Assembly: GCA_003537695.1 (NCBI GenBank)
Contig: DPRC01000104.1
Location: 1-8,313 of the forward strand
Direction: 5' to 3'
DNA length: 8,313 nucleotides
Origin: Polaribacter sp.
Lineage (GTDB): Bacteria; Bacteroidota; Bacteroidia; Flavobacteriales; Flavobacteriaceae
The first letter of the stretch is position 1, and each line of letters opens with the position of its first letter. A model generated the notes under the pieces. That model was not told where the DNA came from, ran no database searches, and was given only the letters and a program-made list of their open reading frames with translations. This document shows positions 1 to 7,288 of this stretch, in pieces. A program made the translations under genes and the position numbers.

Positions 1-371
1 CGCCTTCTTTTCGAGCTAATAAATTTAGTTGCTGCATCAAAAACATTCATGTTTTTATTAATAGTTTCTACTTCTGAAACCATATTCTTTTCTACCGTAT
101 TCGCACTGTCCATAGGCATGTTATAATACATACTATCGGAAATATGTTTGATACAATCTCCTTCAGAGATCATGCCAATTAATTCATTTTTATCGTTTAC
201 AACAGGTCCCCCAGAAATTTTATAAGCAATTAACTGCGCTATAACGTGGTCTAAAGAGTCCTCCGCTTTAAAAGTAATGAGATTGGTAGTCATGTAATCT
301 GAAACTAGAATTTGAGCGCCAATCTTTCCCTTATTGATTTCTCTTTTCCCTTGAAAGCTTTTAATTCCCAT
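1..371 (-). CDS. CBS-domain protein, 3' end cut by window edge
   Basis: This is a tandem CBS-domain protein with 123 codons visible; the C-terminus lies beyond the left edge. Translation from the ATG at 369-371 begins MGIKSFQGKR. The first CBS unit spans about residues 22-80, with the typical pattern SDYMT (24-28), ISGGPVV (52-58) and LIGMISEGD (64-72). The second starts near residue 97 (MVSEVETI) and stops after SSKRR at the edge. From memory, flavobacterial proteins of this kind are about 150-155 residues, so roughly 30 residues are missing. CBS pairs usually bind adenine nucleotides and act as regulatory modules. No catalytic domain is attached in the visible part, so the target is unknown. 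There is no signal peptide, so it is probably cytoplasmic. It diverges from the M28 peptidase gene, and the 107-bp gap holds possible promoters for both. CBS identity is secure; the biological role is not. Confidence 0.88.
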   Translation of the reverse strand, partial: MGIKSFQGKREINKGKIGAQILVSDYMTTNLITFKAEDSLDHVIAQLIAYKISGGPVVNDKNELIGMISEGDCIKHISDSMYYNMPMDSANTVEKNMVSEVETINKNMNVFDAATKFISSKRR

Positions 372-394
372 GATGCTCTGTATTTAGTTTGTAA

Positions 395-402
395 TAAAGT
401 TA
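395..402 (-). promoter_or_regulatory. Possible -7 promoter box for the CBS-domain gene
   Basis: On the minus strand this reads TAACTTTA, which matches 7 of 8 positions of the Bacteroidota -7 consensus TAnnTTTG. A TTA lies 20 nt upstream as an imperfect -33 element (consensus TTG). It sits 23 nt before the ATG at 371. In DNA this AT-rich the match could be chance. Confidence 0.3.
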
Positions 403-432
403 GTAAATATTTTGAAGTTTTCTAATTTTTGA

Positions 433-460
433 TTGATGTTTTTTTTATTTCATACATTTA
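433..460 (+). promoter_or_regulatory. Possible promoter for the M28 peptidase gene
   Basis: A TTG at 433-435 is followed after 17 nt by TACATTTA (453-460), which is 7 of 8 to the Bacteroidota -7 box TAnnTTTG with spacing inside the usual range. A second TTG at 429-431 gives a spacing of 21. The implied transcript would start near 465, leaving a leader of only about 12-14 nt before the ATG at 479. No Shine-Dalgarno sequence precedes that ATG. Confidence 0.4.
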
Positions 461-478
461 TAAAAATAAAAATCCTCG

Positions 479-2776
479 ATGAAAAGATTTTCTACCAGTG
501 TCTCTCTACTCATAATATTAGGAGTAATTTATTGGAGTTTTGCAGATTTAAAGCCATCTTTAAACACTTCTAAAAATCTTTCTGAAACAGATTTTTCCAT
601 AGACAATGCACTTAACCATCTTAAAAAAATAAGTAAAGAGGCACATTATGTTGGGTCTAAAGAACATAAAAAAGTTCAAAATTATATTGTTTCAGAATTG
701 CAAAAAATGGGTTTTCAAACTGAAATTCAAACGCAAACAGCCCTCAATAAAAAATGGTTTGCAGCCACAACTGCAGAAAATATAATTGCAAAATTAAAAG
801 GTACTGGTTCCAAAAAAGCACTTATGTTACTTACGCATTACGATTCTAATCCTCACTCCTCCTTGGGAGCAAGTGATGCTGGCTCTGGTGTAGTAACCAT
901 TTTGGAAGGTTTAAGAGCTTTTATAGCAAAAAATGAAACACAAAAAAACGACATCGTTGTTTTAATTTCTGATGCCGAAGAATTAGGTTTATTAGGTGCA
1001 CAAGCATTTGTAGATGCACACTCTTGGACAAAAGATATTGGTTTGATTTTAAATTTTGAAGCCAGAGGAAGTGGTGGTCCAAGCTACATGCTCATGGAAA
1101 CCAATGGAAAAAATAACAAATTACTTTCTGAGTTTTTAGCTACAAAACCAAATTTTCCTGCAGCAAATTCCTTGATGTATTCCATTTATAAAAAATTACC
1201 AAATGATACAGATTTAACTGTTTTTAGAGAAAAGGCAAATATTAATGGCTTAAACTTTGCATTTATTGGTGATCATTTCGATTACCATACCGCACAAGAT
1301 TCTTATGACCGTTTGGATAGAACATCCCTTTTGCACCAAGCAGATTACTTTACAACCTCTTTAAATTATTTTTCAAATTCAGATTTAACAGACTTGCATT
1401 CAGAAGAAGACTTTGTGTACGTAAACTTCCCTTTTATAAAGTTGATTACATATCCTTTTTCTTGGGTTTTTCCTATGGTTGCTTTCTGTGGAATCCTTTT
1501 TTTATTGTTATTATTTTTTGGAATTTCTCTAAGTAAAATTGACCTAAAAGGAGTTTTAAAGAGCTTTATTCCCTTTTTGATTTCTTTAATTTTATGCAGT
1601 GGCATTTCTTTTGGCTTGTGGGAATTATTATTGATAATTCATCCACAATACAATGACATATTACACGGTTTTACCTATAATGGCTATCACTATATAATTG
1701 CTTTTGTATTCTTAAATTTGTGGTTGCTTTTTACGATTTATAAACGTACTTCAAAAGAAGAAAAATCAACCAACTTATTAATTGCTCCAATTTTCTTTTG
1801 GTTAATTCTTAACTTTATAATTAGTAATTTTTTAAAGGGCGCAGGTTTTTTTATAATTCCTCTTATTTGTGCACTCTTGATTTTAATCATTGAAATATTT
1901 TTAAATTTAAAAGAAAAATCGAAACGTATTTTATATACGATTTTATCCATACCCACCCTGTATATTTTTGCGCCTTTAATAAAAATATTTCCTGTTGGTT
2001 TAGGCTTAAAAATGCTCTTTGTTAGTGCTATTTTTATCGTCTTAATTTTTGGATTAATGATGCTCTCGTTTCACCAAAAAAAGTCTTTTTGGACACAAAA
2101 ATGGTCTGGGTTTTTAGCGCTTCTGTTTTTTGGAATTGCAACTTATAATAGTGGCTTTTCTATAGATAACAAAAAACCAAACAGTCTTGTTTATGTTCAA
2201 AATTCCGATGATAAAACTGCTTATTTTGGAACCTATGATACTACTTTAGACACGTATACAAAACAAGTTTTTACAGGAGATTTCACCCCAGGTGGAATTG
2301 AAGATGCAGCAACCAAAAGTAAATACAATACACGCTTTAACTCTACTAAAAAAACGGTTTATAAAGGCATTCCGTCTTCCAAAATTTATACTGAATTAGA
2401 CACTATAATTGGTGAAAAACGTTTTTTAGAATTGACGCTTGTACCGAAAAGGAAAGTACATAAATTAGAATTTATTACTAAAAACAGCTTGACTTTGCAT
2501 CAATTTAAAGTAAATGATGTGTTGGTTAATAATGGTAAGAAATATCGTCTAAAAAATGGCACTTTTTTAGTCTATCATCTAGGAAATAGTGATACAGAAG
2601 TAACGCTTTCTTTTGCGGTTAATGTAATCGAGAAATTAGAAGTTATTGTAAATGAAATTTCATACGATTTACTTGTTAATAAAAACTTCAACCTAAAACC
2701 AAGATCTGTAGAAATGATGCCAATGCCTTTTGTAACTAATGATGCAATTATTATTACTAAAAAACTAGACTTGTAA
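479..2776 (+). CDS. Membrane-anchored M28-family zinc metallopeptidase
   Basis: This 765-residue protein is a probable aminopeptidase-type zinc protease of family M28, placed in the inner membrane with its catalytic domain outside. The expected metal and catalytic residues are all present. By alignment to Aeromonas aminopeptidase from memory they are H120 and D122 (THYDS), D133 (SDAGSG), catalytic E167 with ligand E168 (SDAEELG), E194 (NFEARG) and H270 (DYHTAQD). Residues 7-22 form an N-terminal anchor. Eight further hydrophobic helices follow at about 328-350, 363-387, 403-421, 432-450, 456-476, 484-503, 510-531 and 541-557. Lys/Arg-rich loops (351-361, 422-429, 477-483, 534-541) fall on one side, so the positive-inside rule puts both the protease domain and the 200-residue C-terminal domain in the periplasm. 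The architecture recalls yeast Pff1 and mammalian ERMP1. It stands alone as a transcription unit and ends at the shared terminator. Substrate is unknown. Confidence 0.88.
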   Translation: MKRFSTSVSLLIILGVIYWSFADLKPSLNTSKNLSETDFSIDNALNHLKKISKEAHYVGSKEHKKVQNYIVSELQKMGFQTEIQTQTALNKKWFAATTAENIIAKLKGTGSKKALMLLTHYDSNPHSSLGASDAGSGVVTILEGLRAFIAKNETQKNDIVVLISDAEELGLLGAQAFVDAHSWTKDIGLILNFEARGSGGPSYMLMETNGKNNKLLSEFLATKPNFPAANSLMYSIYKKLPNDTDLTVFREKANINGLNFAFIGDHFDYHTAQDSYDRLDRTSLLHQADYFTTSLNYFSNSDLTDLHSEEDFVYVNFPFIKLITYPFSWVFPMVAFCGILFLLLLFFGISLSKIDLKGVLKSFIPFLISLILCSGISFGLWELLLIIHPQYNDILHGFTYNGYHYIIAFVFLNLWLLFTIYKRTSKEEKSTNLLIAPIFFWLILNFIISNFLKGAGFFIIPLICALLILIIEIFLNLKEKSKRILYTILSIPTLYIFAPLIKIFPVGLGLKMLFVSAIFIVLIFGLMMLSFHQKKSFWTQKWSGFLALLFFGIATYNSGFSIDNKKPNSLVYVQNSDDKTAYFGTYDTTLDTYTKQVFTGDFTPGGIEDAATKSKYNTRFNSTKKTVYKGIPSSKIYTELDTIIGEKRFLELTLVPKRKVHKLEFITKNSLTLHQFKVNDVLVNNGKKYRLKNGTFLVYHLGNSDTEVTLSFAVNVIEKLEVIVNEISYDLLVNKNFNLKPRSVEMMPMPFVTNDAIIITKKLDL

Positions 2777-2882
2777 CACAAAAAAATATCGTGCTTCAAT
2801 CTAAATAAACCCTGAAGGAGAACTCAATTCTAAAAACAAATAAACAGCATTAGATTCCTACGTTTTAGTTTACAGCACAAAA

Positions 2883-2912
2883 AAAAGCATTCTAAAAAAT
2901 TAGAATGCTTTT
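2883..2912. terminator. Bidirectional hairpin terminator between the M28 gene and pyk
   Basis: A perfect 13-bp inverted repeat (2883-2895 pairs with 2900-2912; arms AAAAGCATTCTAA and TTAGAATGCTTTT) encloses a 4-nt AAAA loop between two convergent genes. Read on the minus strand, after pyk, it runs into a tract of 8 U (complement of A at 2879-2886). Read on the plus strand, after the peptidase, it ends in only 4 U before an A-run. It should therefore serve pyk best and the peptidase less strongly. The preceding bases 2777-2878 hold nothing I can recognise. Confidence 0.85.
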
Positions 2913-2933
2913 AAAAGTTATTTAAAGCGAATT

Positions 2934-4361
2934 TTAATCTATTTCGGAAACTCTTAAAGTATTTACCATTCCTTTTGCCTCCACAGGCATCGAAGTAAGA
3001 TTGATCATTAAATCACCTTGTGCTACATACCCTTTTTCTTTAGATATCTTATTGATATCTACAACAGTATCATCTGTACTTAAATTTTTATCGTAATAAA
3101 AAGCCTTTACCCCCCAGAGTAAATTTAGTTTTCCTAAAATTCTTTTTTCTGATGAAAATGCTAGTATTTTAGATTGAGGTCTCCATGCTGATATTTGAAA
3201 GGCAGTATAACCGCTATTCGTTAAGGTAGAAATTGCAGTTGCTTCAATATCATTTGCCATTAAAGCTGCGTGATGACAAACGGACTTTGTTATAAACCTA
3301 TTTGTTCTAATGTGCGGAGCTTCGTGTGGTACTTTAATCATTCTAGAGTTTTCCACAGCCTTTATAATTTCAGTCATTTTTTGAATCACTCTAACAGGAT
3401 GTTTTCCAACAGATGTCTCACCAGAAAGCATTACAGCATCTGCACCGTCCATAATAGAATTTGCAACGTCGTTTACCTCTGCCCTAGTTGGCACCGCATT
3501 TTCGATCATTGTTTCCATCATCTGAGTTGCGATAATTACTGGAATTCTAGCTCTCTTTGCACGACGTACTAACTTCTTCTGAATTAGAGGCACATCTTGC
3601 ATTGGAATCTCCACTCCTAAATCTCCACGTGCAACCATTAAGCCGTCACAGTAGGGAATCAGAGAATCAATGTTTTCAACAGCTTCTGGCTTTTCAATTT
3701 TTGCAATTACTGGAACCCTATAATCCGAATGTTCATCTATAAGATCACGTAACATTCTTAAGTCTTCTGGCGTTCTCACAAAAGAAAGTGCCATCCAGTC
3801 AACATTAAGACCTAATGCAAATATTGCGTCCTCCTTATCCTTCTTGGTGAGTGCTGGCAGTGAAATAGCAGTGTTCGGTAAGTTTACTCCTTTTTTAGAA
3901 TTTAAAGGACCCCCAACAATTGTTTTTACTACTACTTCCTTATCCTTATCCGTAGAGATTACTTCAAACAATAATTTCCCATCATCTACCATTATTTTTT
4001 CACCAACTTTTACGTCTTTAGGAAAACGTTGGTATGTCATAAATGCTTTGTCTTTAGTCCCAATACATTTCTCTGTGGTAAATTTAAACAGGTCTCCGTC
4101 ATTTAAGACAACGCCCTCCTCCATAACACCAACACGAAGTTTAGGACCTTGTAGATCCGCTAAAATAGCAACGTTATAGCCATTTTCTTCATTAATTTCT
4201 CTAATTGTATGCACGGTCTTTTTAACATTTTCATACTCTGCATGCGAAAAATTTATTCTAAAAACATTGACACCCTCTCTTGCCAAGGTTGTTAACGTTT
4301 CTTTGGAGTCTGTTGCAGGACCAAGTGTTGCTACTATTTTTGTTTTTTTGTAATCTATCAT
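2934..4361 (-). CDS. pyk: Pyruvate kinase
   Basis: This enzyme catalyses the last step of glycolysis, phosphoenolpyruvate plus ADP to pyruvate plus ATP, in the cytoplasm. The 475-residue length is normal for a bacterial enzyme without an extra C-terminal domain. The A domain covers about 1-68 and 160-340, the lid-like B domain about 69-159, and the C domain about 350-475. Visible active-site elements are R35-N37-S39 (RINFSH), K221 and E223 in IAKIEKPEA, D247 in ARGDLG, and T279 in ATQMMETM. The loop DLQGPKLRV (69-77) carries Leu-Gln and Lys where potassium-dependent enzymes carry Thr-Lys and Glu, so this is likely a potassium-independent type. The start ATG lies 1 nt after the stop of the IPExxxVDY gene with no Shine-Dalgarno sequence, which suggests translational coupling. 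I see no promoter of its own. The gene is followed by the strong side of the shared terminator. Confidence 0.97.
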   Translation of the reverse strand: MIDYKKTKIVATLGPATDSKETLTTLAREGVNVFRINFSHAEYENVKKTVHTIREINEENGYNVAILADLQGPKLRVGVMEEGVVLNDGDLFKFTTEKCIGTKDKAFMTYQRFPKDVKVGEKIMVDDGKLLFEVISTDKDKEVVVKTIVGGPLNSKKGVNLPNTAISLPALTKKDKEDAIFALGLNVDWMALSFVRTPEDLRMLRDLIDEHSDYRVPVIAKIEKPEAVENIDSLIPYCDGLMVARGDLGVEIPMQDVPLIQKKLVRRAKRARIPVIIATQMMETMIENAVPTRAEVNDVANSIMDGADAVMLSGETSVGKHPVRVIQKMTEIIKAVENSRMIKVPHEAPHIRTNRFITKSVCHHAALMANDIEATAISTLTNSGYTAFQISAWRPQSKILAFSSEKRILGKLNLLWGVKAFYYDKNLSTDDTVVDINKISKEKGYVAQGDLMINLTSMPVEAKGMVNTLRVSEID

Positions 4362-4362
4362 A

Positions 4363-4833
4363 TTAAAATATTAAAAAGTCTTTGGACTTTAATGTGTTTT
4401 TATCTATCGAGTAAGAGGTGATCACTTGCTCAATTTTTTTAATTTTTTTAATGGTATCCTTTACAAATTCAGCATCCAATTCTCCTGAAATTTTTATAAA
4501 AAAGTCTACCTTTTTTGCTTCTGGAATTAAATACGTCCTTGTTTCTGTTATTGAAAAAAATTCATTTAATGCCGCTTGATGCTCTATTTTACTAATATTT
4601 GCAATCAAGGACCAATCAAATGCATATTTTTTACTGTGGAAATTATAGATTGAGAACGACCCATTGTTCTTATCTCCCTCAAATTCTAAATCCTTTTGGG
4701 ACTTCGAAAAACATATTTGTAAATTTTCATTTAAAAGATATGCAAGCCTATAGTCTTCTAAAACCGTATGGATACCTATTAACGTGTATTCCTCCTCACA
4801 GAAATCTTCTAAACCCAAAGCATGAATTTGCAT
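4363..4833 (-). CDS. IPExxxVDY family protein, function unknown
   Basis: This 156-residue protein belongs to the Bacteroidota family named for its IPExxxVDY motif; here the motif reads IPEAKKVDF (residues 103-111), so the final Tyr is Phe. The N-terminus MQIHALGLEDF and the block IGIHTVLEDYRLAYLLN (residues 19-35) are also typical as I remember the family. There is no signal peptide or membrane helix, so it is probably cytoplasmic. No catalytic motif is recognisable and I assign no function. I chose the ATG at 4831-4833. An in-frame TTG at 4852-4854 would add 7 residues, but it lies inside the likely promoter box at 4852-4859. The gene ends 1 nt before the pyk start, so the two are surely cotranscribed and probably translationally coupled, which hints at a role linked to pyruvate kinase (inference). 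Confidence 0.85.
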   Translation of the reverse strand: MQIHALGLEDFCEEEYTLIGIHTVLEDYRLAYLLNENLQICFSKSQKDLEFEGDKNNGSFSIYNFHSKKYAFDWSLIANISKIEHQAALNEFFSITETRTYLIPEAKKVDFFIKISGELDAEFVKDTIKKIKKIEQVITSYSIDKNTLKSKDFLIF

Positions 4834-4851
4834 AACTTGTAAATTTACATT

Positions 4852-4859
4852 CAAACCTA
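4852..4859 (-). promoter_or_regulatory. Likely -7 promoter box for the IPExxxVDY-pyk unit
   Basis: The minus strand reads TAGGTTTG, a perfect match to the Bacteroidota -7 consensus TAnnTTTG. It sits in the 88-nt gap between rnc and the small gene, about 18 nt before the chosen ATG. I see no TTG at the expected -33 distance, which lowers confidence. It would let the IPExxxVDY-pyk pair be expressed independently of acpP-fabF-rnc. The rest of the gap (4860-4921) shows no convincing terminator for rnc, so read-through is possible. Confidence 0.5.
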
Positions 4860-4921
4860 TCCCACAAAATTACTAATAGTTTACGAGTATTCTAAGTTAT
4901 ATTCACGAAAACGTTATCGCT

Positions 4922-5659
4922 TTAATCCGTAGAAATTTGCTTTTGAAAAGCAAAATATACTCTTTTTGAAGCTTGTTCTTCTGCTTTTTTCTTAGAAGTA
5001 GCTCTTCCTTTTGCTATTTGTTCGCCGTCTATACTGATCTTAACGCTAAAATGTTTGGTTGTCTCATTGCCAGAATCCTCGTACGTATCAAAAGCGTATT
5101 TTTTCTTTTGTTTTTGACACCATTCTATAATTAAGCCCTTATAACTAGTGATTTTACCCTCTAACTTTTCGATGTCAACATAGGGAACAATTACATTTTG
5201 ATGGATAAACTTCTGACAAAAATCATATCCTTTATCTAAATAAATAGCACCAATTAGCGCTTCAAAAATATTTCCATGAATGTTATCACCTACATTCGAT
5301 TGATCTATATTACTTTTTACAAAACGAATTAAATTCAAATCTTTCCCTAACTCATTTAAATGCTCTCTACTCACAATTTTAGAACGCATTTGAGTCAAAT
5401 AACCCTCCGAGCCTTTAGGAACCTTTTTATATAAATATGCGGCAATTACGGAGCCTAAAATAGAATCCCCTAAAAACTCAAGGCGCTCATAGTTGATAGG
5501 AATTCCTTTCTTATCTAACATTTGAACAGACCTATGGGTAAATGCTTTCTTATATTTATTAATAGAGCTTGGAGAAAATTTTAGCAGTTTTTTTAATTCG
5601 TTGTGCAGTTCTTTGTCTTCTTGAGGACGCGGTTTAACTATTTTACGAATAAAATTCAT
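4922..5659 (-). CDS. rnc: Ribonuclease III
   Basis: This is a double-strand-specific endoribonuclease that processes rRNA precursors and other structured RNAs. The 245-residue protein has an RNase III domain (about 20-155) with the signature ERLEFLGDS (58-66), which supplies E58, E61 and D65, equivalent to E. coli E38, E41 and D45. A second catalytic block, NIFEALIGAIYLD (130-142), supplies E133, equivalent to E117. The position matching E. coli D114 is Asn130 rather than Asp. A double-stranded-RNA-binding domain follows (about 172-240): the ITSYKGLIIEW helix, the strand region KHFSVKISIDG and the basic helix start ATSKKKAEEQA. About 20 N-terminal residues precede the usual domain start. The ATG lies 3 nt after the fabF stop, so it is the third gene of the acpP-fabF-rnc operon. 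No clear terminator follows. Confidence 0.96.
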   Translation of the reverse strand: MNFIRKIVKPRPQEDKELHNELKKLLKFSPSSINKYKKAFTHRSVQMLDKKGIPINYERLEFLGDSILGSVIAAYLYKKVPKGSEGYLTQMRSKIVSREHLNELGKDLNLIRFVKSNIDQSNVGDNIHGNIFEALIGAIYLDKGYDFCQKFIHQNVIVPYVDIEKLEGKITSYKGLIIEWCQKQKKKYAFDTYEDSGNETTKHFSVKISIDGEQIAKGRATSKKKAEEQASKRVYFAFQKQISTD

Positions 5660-5662
5660 AGG

Positions 5663-6916
5663 CTACTCGTCTAATTTCTTAAAAGCTACACATGCATTGT
5701 GACCTCCAAAACCAAAAGTATTACTCATTGCAACCTTTATATCCCTCTTTTGAGGTTTATTCAAAGTTAAATTTAAATCTGGATTGATATTTTCATCAAA
5801 ATTTTGATGATTAATTGTTGGGGGCACGATACTGTGTTTCATTGCTAAAATTGCAGCAATAGATTCTATAGCACCCGCAGCACCTAATAAGTGGCCGGTC
5901 ATAGATTTTGTAGAGTTGATATTTATTTTTTTAGCATGCTCTCCAAAAACAGCTGAAATTGCTTTCAGTTCTGCTACGTCTCCAAGCGGAGTAGAGGTTC
6001 CATGGGTATTAATATGGTCTACATCTTCTGGTTTAATTCCAGAATTTTCTAAACAGTTTTTCATTACAGCAATTACTCCAACACCCTCAGGATGCGGTGC
6101 TGTAATATGATACGCATCGGAGGACATTCCGCCACCAATTACTTCTGCATAAATTTTTGCGCCTCTTGCTTTGGCGTATTCATACTCTTCTAAAACAAGT
6201 GCTCCTGCACCTTCACCTAAAACGAAACCTTCTCTAGATGCATCAAATGGTCTGGATGCCGTTTCTGGAGTTTCATTTCTTGTTGATAAAGCTTGCATAG
6301 AACTAAATCCTCCAACTCCTGCAACGGCAATTGCCGCCTCACTACCACCTGTAACAATAACATCACAATATCCCAAACGGATATAATTTAACGCATCGAT
6401 CATTGCATTTGCAGAAGATGCGCATGCTGAAACGGTTGTATAGTTAGGCCCCATAAATCCATGTTTTATAGAAATATGTCCAGGGGCAATATCTGCAATC
6501 ATTTTTGGAATAAAGAAAGGATTAAATTTCGGGGTTCCATCTCCTGCAGCGTAGTTTAAAACTTCGTTTTGAAGTGTTTCTAAACCTCCAATTCCTGCTC
6601 CCCAAATAACTCCAACTCGTAATTTATTAATGGTTTCTAAATCTAATCCCGCATCTGCAATTGCTTCATCTGAAGCAACCATCGCATATTGCGTAAATTT
6701 ATCCATCTTACGAGCAGATTTTCTATCAATAAAATCTGTAGGATTAAAGTTTTTCAACTCACATGCGAAACGAGTTTTGAACTTGGCAGCATCAAAGTGT
6801 GTGATAGGGGCTGCTCCGCTAACTCCGTTAACTAAAGCGTTCCAATATTCTTCAATATTATTACCAATTGGCGTTAATGCGCCAAGTCCAGTTACTACAA
6901 CTCGTTTTAATTGCAT
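5663..6916 (-). CDS. fabF: Beta-ketoacyl-ACP synthase II
   Basis: This condensing enzyme of type II fatty acid synthesis extends acyl chains with malonyl-ACP, releasing CO2. Its 417 residues match the usual FabF length. The Cys-His-His triad is intact: C165 in VSACASS, H305 in NTHGTSTPLGD and H342 in KSMTGHLLGAAG, with the conserved K337 beside it. The C-terminal glycine-rich loop GFGGHN (402-407) follows. The two His residues exclude FabH-type enzymes (Cys-His-Asn). FabB cannot be ruled out by the triad alone, but overall sequence, length and position directly after acpP favour FabF. The N-terminus RVVVTGLGALTPIGNN is canonical and supports the ATG at 6914-6916, 7 nt after the acpP stop, again with no Shine-Dalgarno sequence. 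Its partner acyl carrier is encoded immediately upstream. Confidence 0.97.
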   Translation of the reverse strand: MQLKRVVVTGLGALTPIGNNIEEYWNALVNGVSGAAPITHFDAAKFKTRFACELKNFNPTDFIDRKSARKMDKFTQYAMVASDEAIADAGLDLETINKLRVGVIWGAGIGGLETLQNEVLNYAAGDGTPKFNPFFIPKMIADIAPGHISIKHGFMGPNYTTVSACASSANAMIDALNYIRLGYCDVIVTGGSEAAIAVAGVGGFSSMQALSTRNETPETASRPFDASREGFVLGEGAGALVLEEYEYAKARGAKIYAEVIGGGMSSDAYHITAPHPEGVGVIAVMKNCLENSGIKPEDVDHINTHGTSTPLGDVAELKAISAVFGEHAKKININSTKSMTGHLLGAAGAIESIAAILAMKHSIVPPTINHQNFDENINPDLNLTLNKPQKRDIKVAMSNTFGFGGHNACVAFKKLDE

Positions 6917-6923
6917 ATAAATA

Positions 6924-7160
6924 TTACTTTTTTGCTTCTTCTATGTAACTAACAGCCTGACCTACAGTTCCAATGTTTTCTGCTTGATCGTCTGGAATTT
7001 GGATATCAAATTCTTTTTCGAATTCCATAATTAACTCAACAGTATCTAAAGAATCTGCTCCTAAATCATTTGTGAAGCTAGCTTCTGTTGTTACCTCGTT
7101 ATCGTCAACGCCTAATTTGTCTACGATAATCGCTTTTACTCTTGATGCAATGTCTGACAT
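6924..7160 (-). CDS. acpP: Acyl carrier protein
   Basis: This small acidic protein of 78 residues carries growing acyl chains on a 4'-phosphopantetheine arm. The attachment serine is S37 in the invariant [12 protein letters not shown] motif (34-45). The rest follows the four-helix ACP pattern: a first helix at about 3-15, recognition helix II starting at S37 and rich in Glu, the segment [11 protein letters not shown] (51-61), and a final helix at 66-76. Length and acidity are normal. It is the first gene of the acpP-fabF-rnc operon, preceded by an AT-rich leader and a good promoter box. A free-standing ACP beside fabF makes this the fatty-acid-synthesis ACP rather than a polyketide carrier. 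The leader and lack of a Shine-Dalgarno sequence suggest A-rich-leader initiation, usual for the phylum. Confidence 0.98.
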   Translation of the reverse strand: MSDIASRVKAIIVDKLGVDDNEVTTEASFTNDLGADSLDTVELIMEFEKEFDIQIPDDQAENIGTVGQAVSYIEEAKK

Positions 7161-7190
7161 AATGTTTTTGTTTTAAATTTTAAATCTGGG

Positions 7191-7198
7191 CAAAAATA
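7191..7198 (-). promoter_or_regulatory. acpP: Likely -7 promoter box for acpP-fabF-rnc
   Basis: The minus strand reads TATTTTTG, a perfect fit to TAnnTTTG, with TTA 20 nt upstream as an imperfect -33 element. It lies 30 nt before the acpP ATG, giving a leader of about 25 nt that is almost free of G and rich in A just ahead of the start. That is the typical leader of highly expressed Bacteroidota genes, where A-rich sequence replaces a Shine-Dalgarno motif. Confidence 0.6.
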
Positions 7199-7288
7199 CG
7201 ATTCTTATTAATCATACCTAATTTTTGCCTGAAAAAATGAGTACTAAAAGTAAATAAAATAATTTAATCTTTCCTCAAAAGAATCAGT

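Noticed and set aside
1366..1956. Minus-strand open frames inside the M28 gene
   Set aside because: They are the complement of membrane-helix codons (Phe/Leu/Ile read as Lys/Asn-rich), with no start context or motif.
3270..4179. Plus-strand open frames across pyk
   Set aside because: They are antisense to a fully conserved enzyme and have low-complexity or composition-driven sequences without any recognisable motif.
4834..4854. Upstream TTG start adding 7 residues to the IPExxxVDY protein
   Set aside because: The TTG falls inside a perfect -7 promoter box, and the conserved family N-terminus begins at the ATG at 4833.
4905..4914. Small palindrome ACG-AAAA-CGT as an rnc terminator
   Set aside because: The stem is only 3 bp and no U-tract follows on the minus strand, so it cannot be supported as a terminator.
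5916..6920. Plus-strand open frames across fabF
   Set aside because: They mirror the codon pattern of fabF on the other strand; the Ser/Ala/Pro-rich products look like translation shadows.
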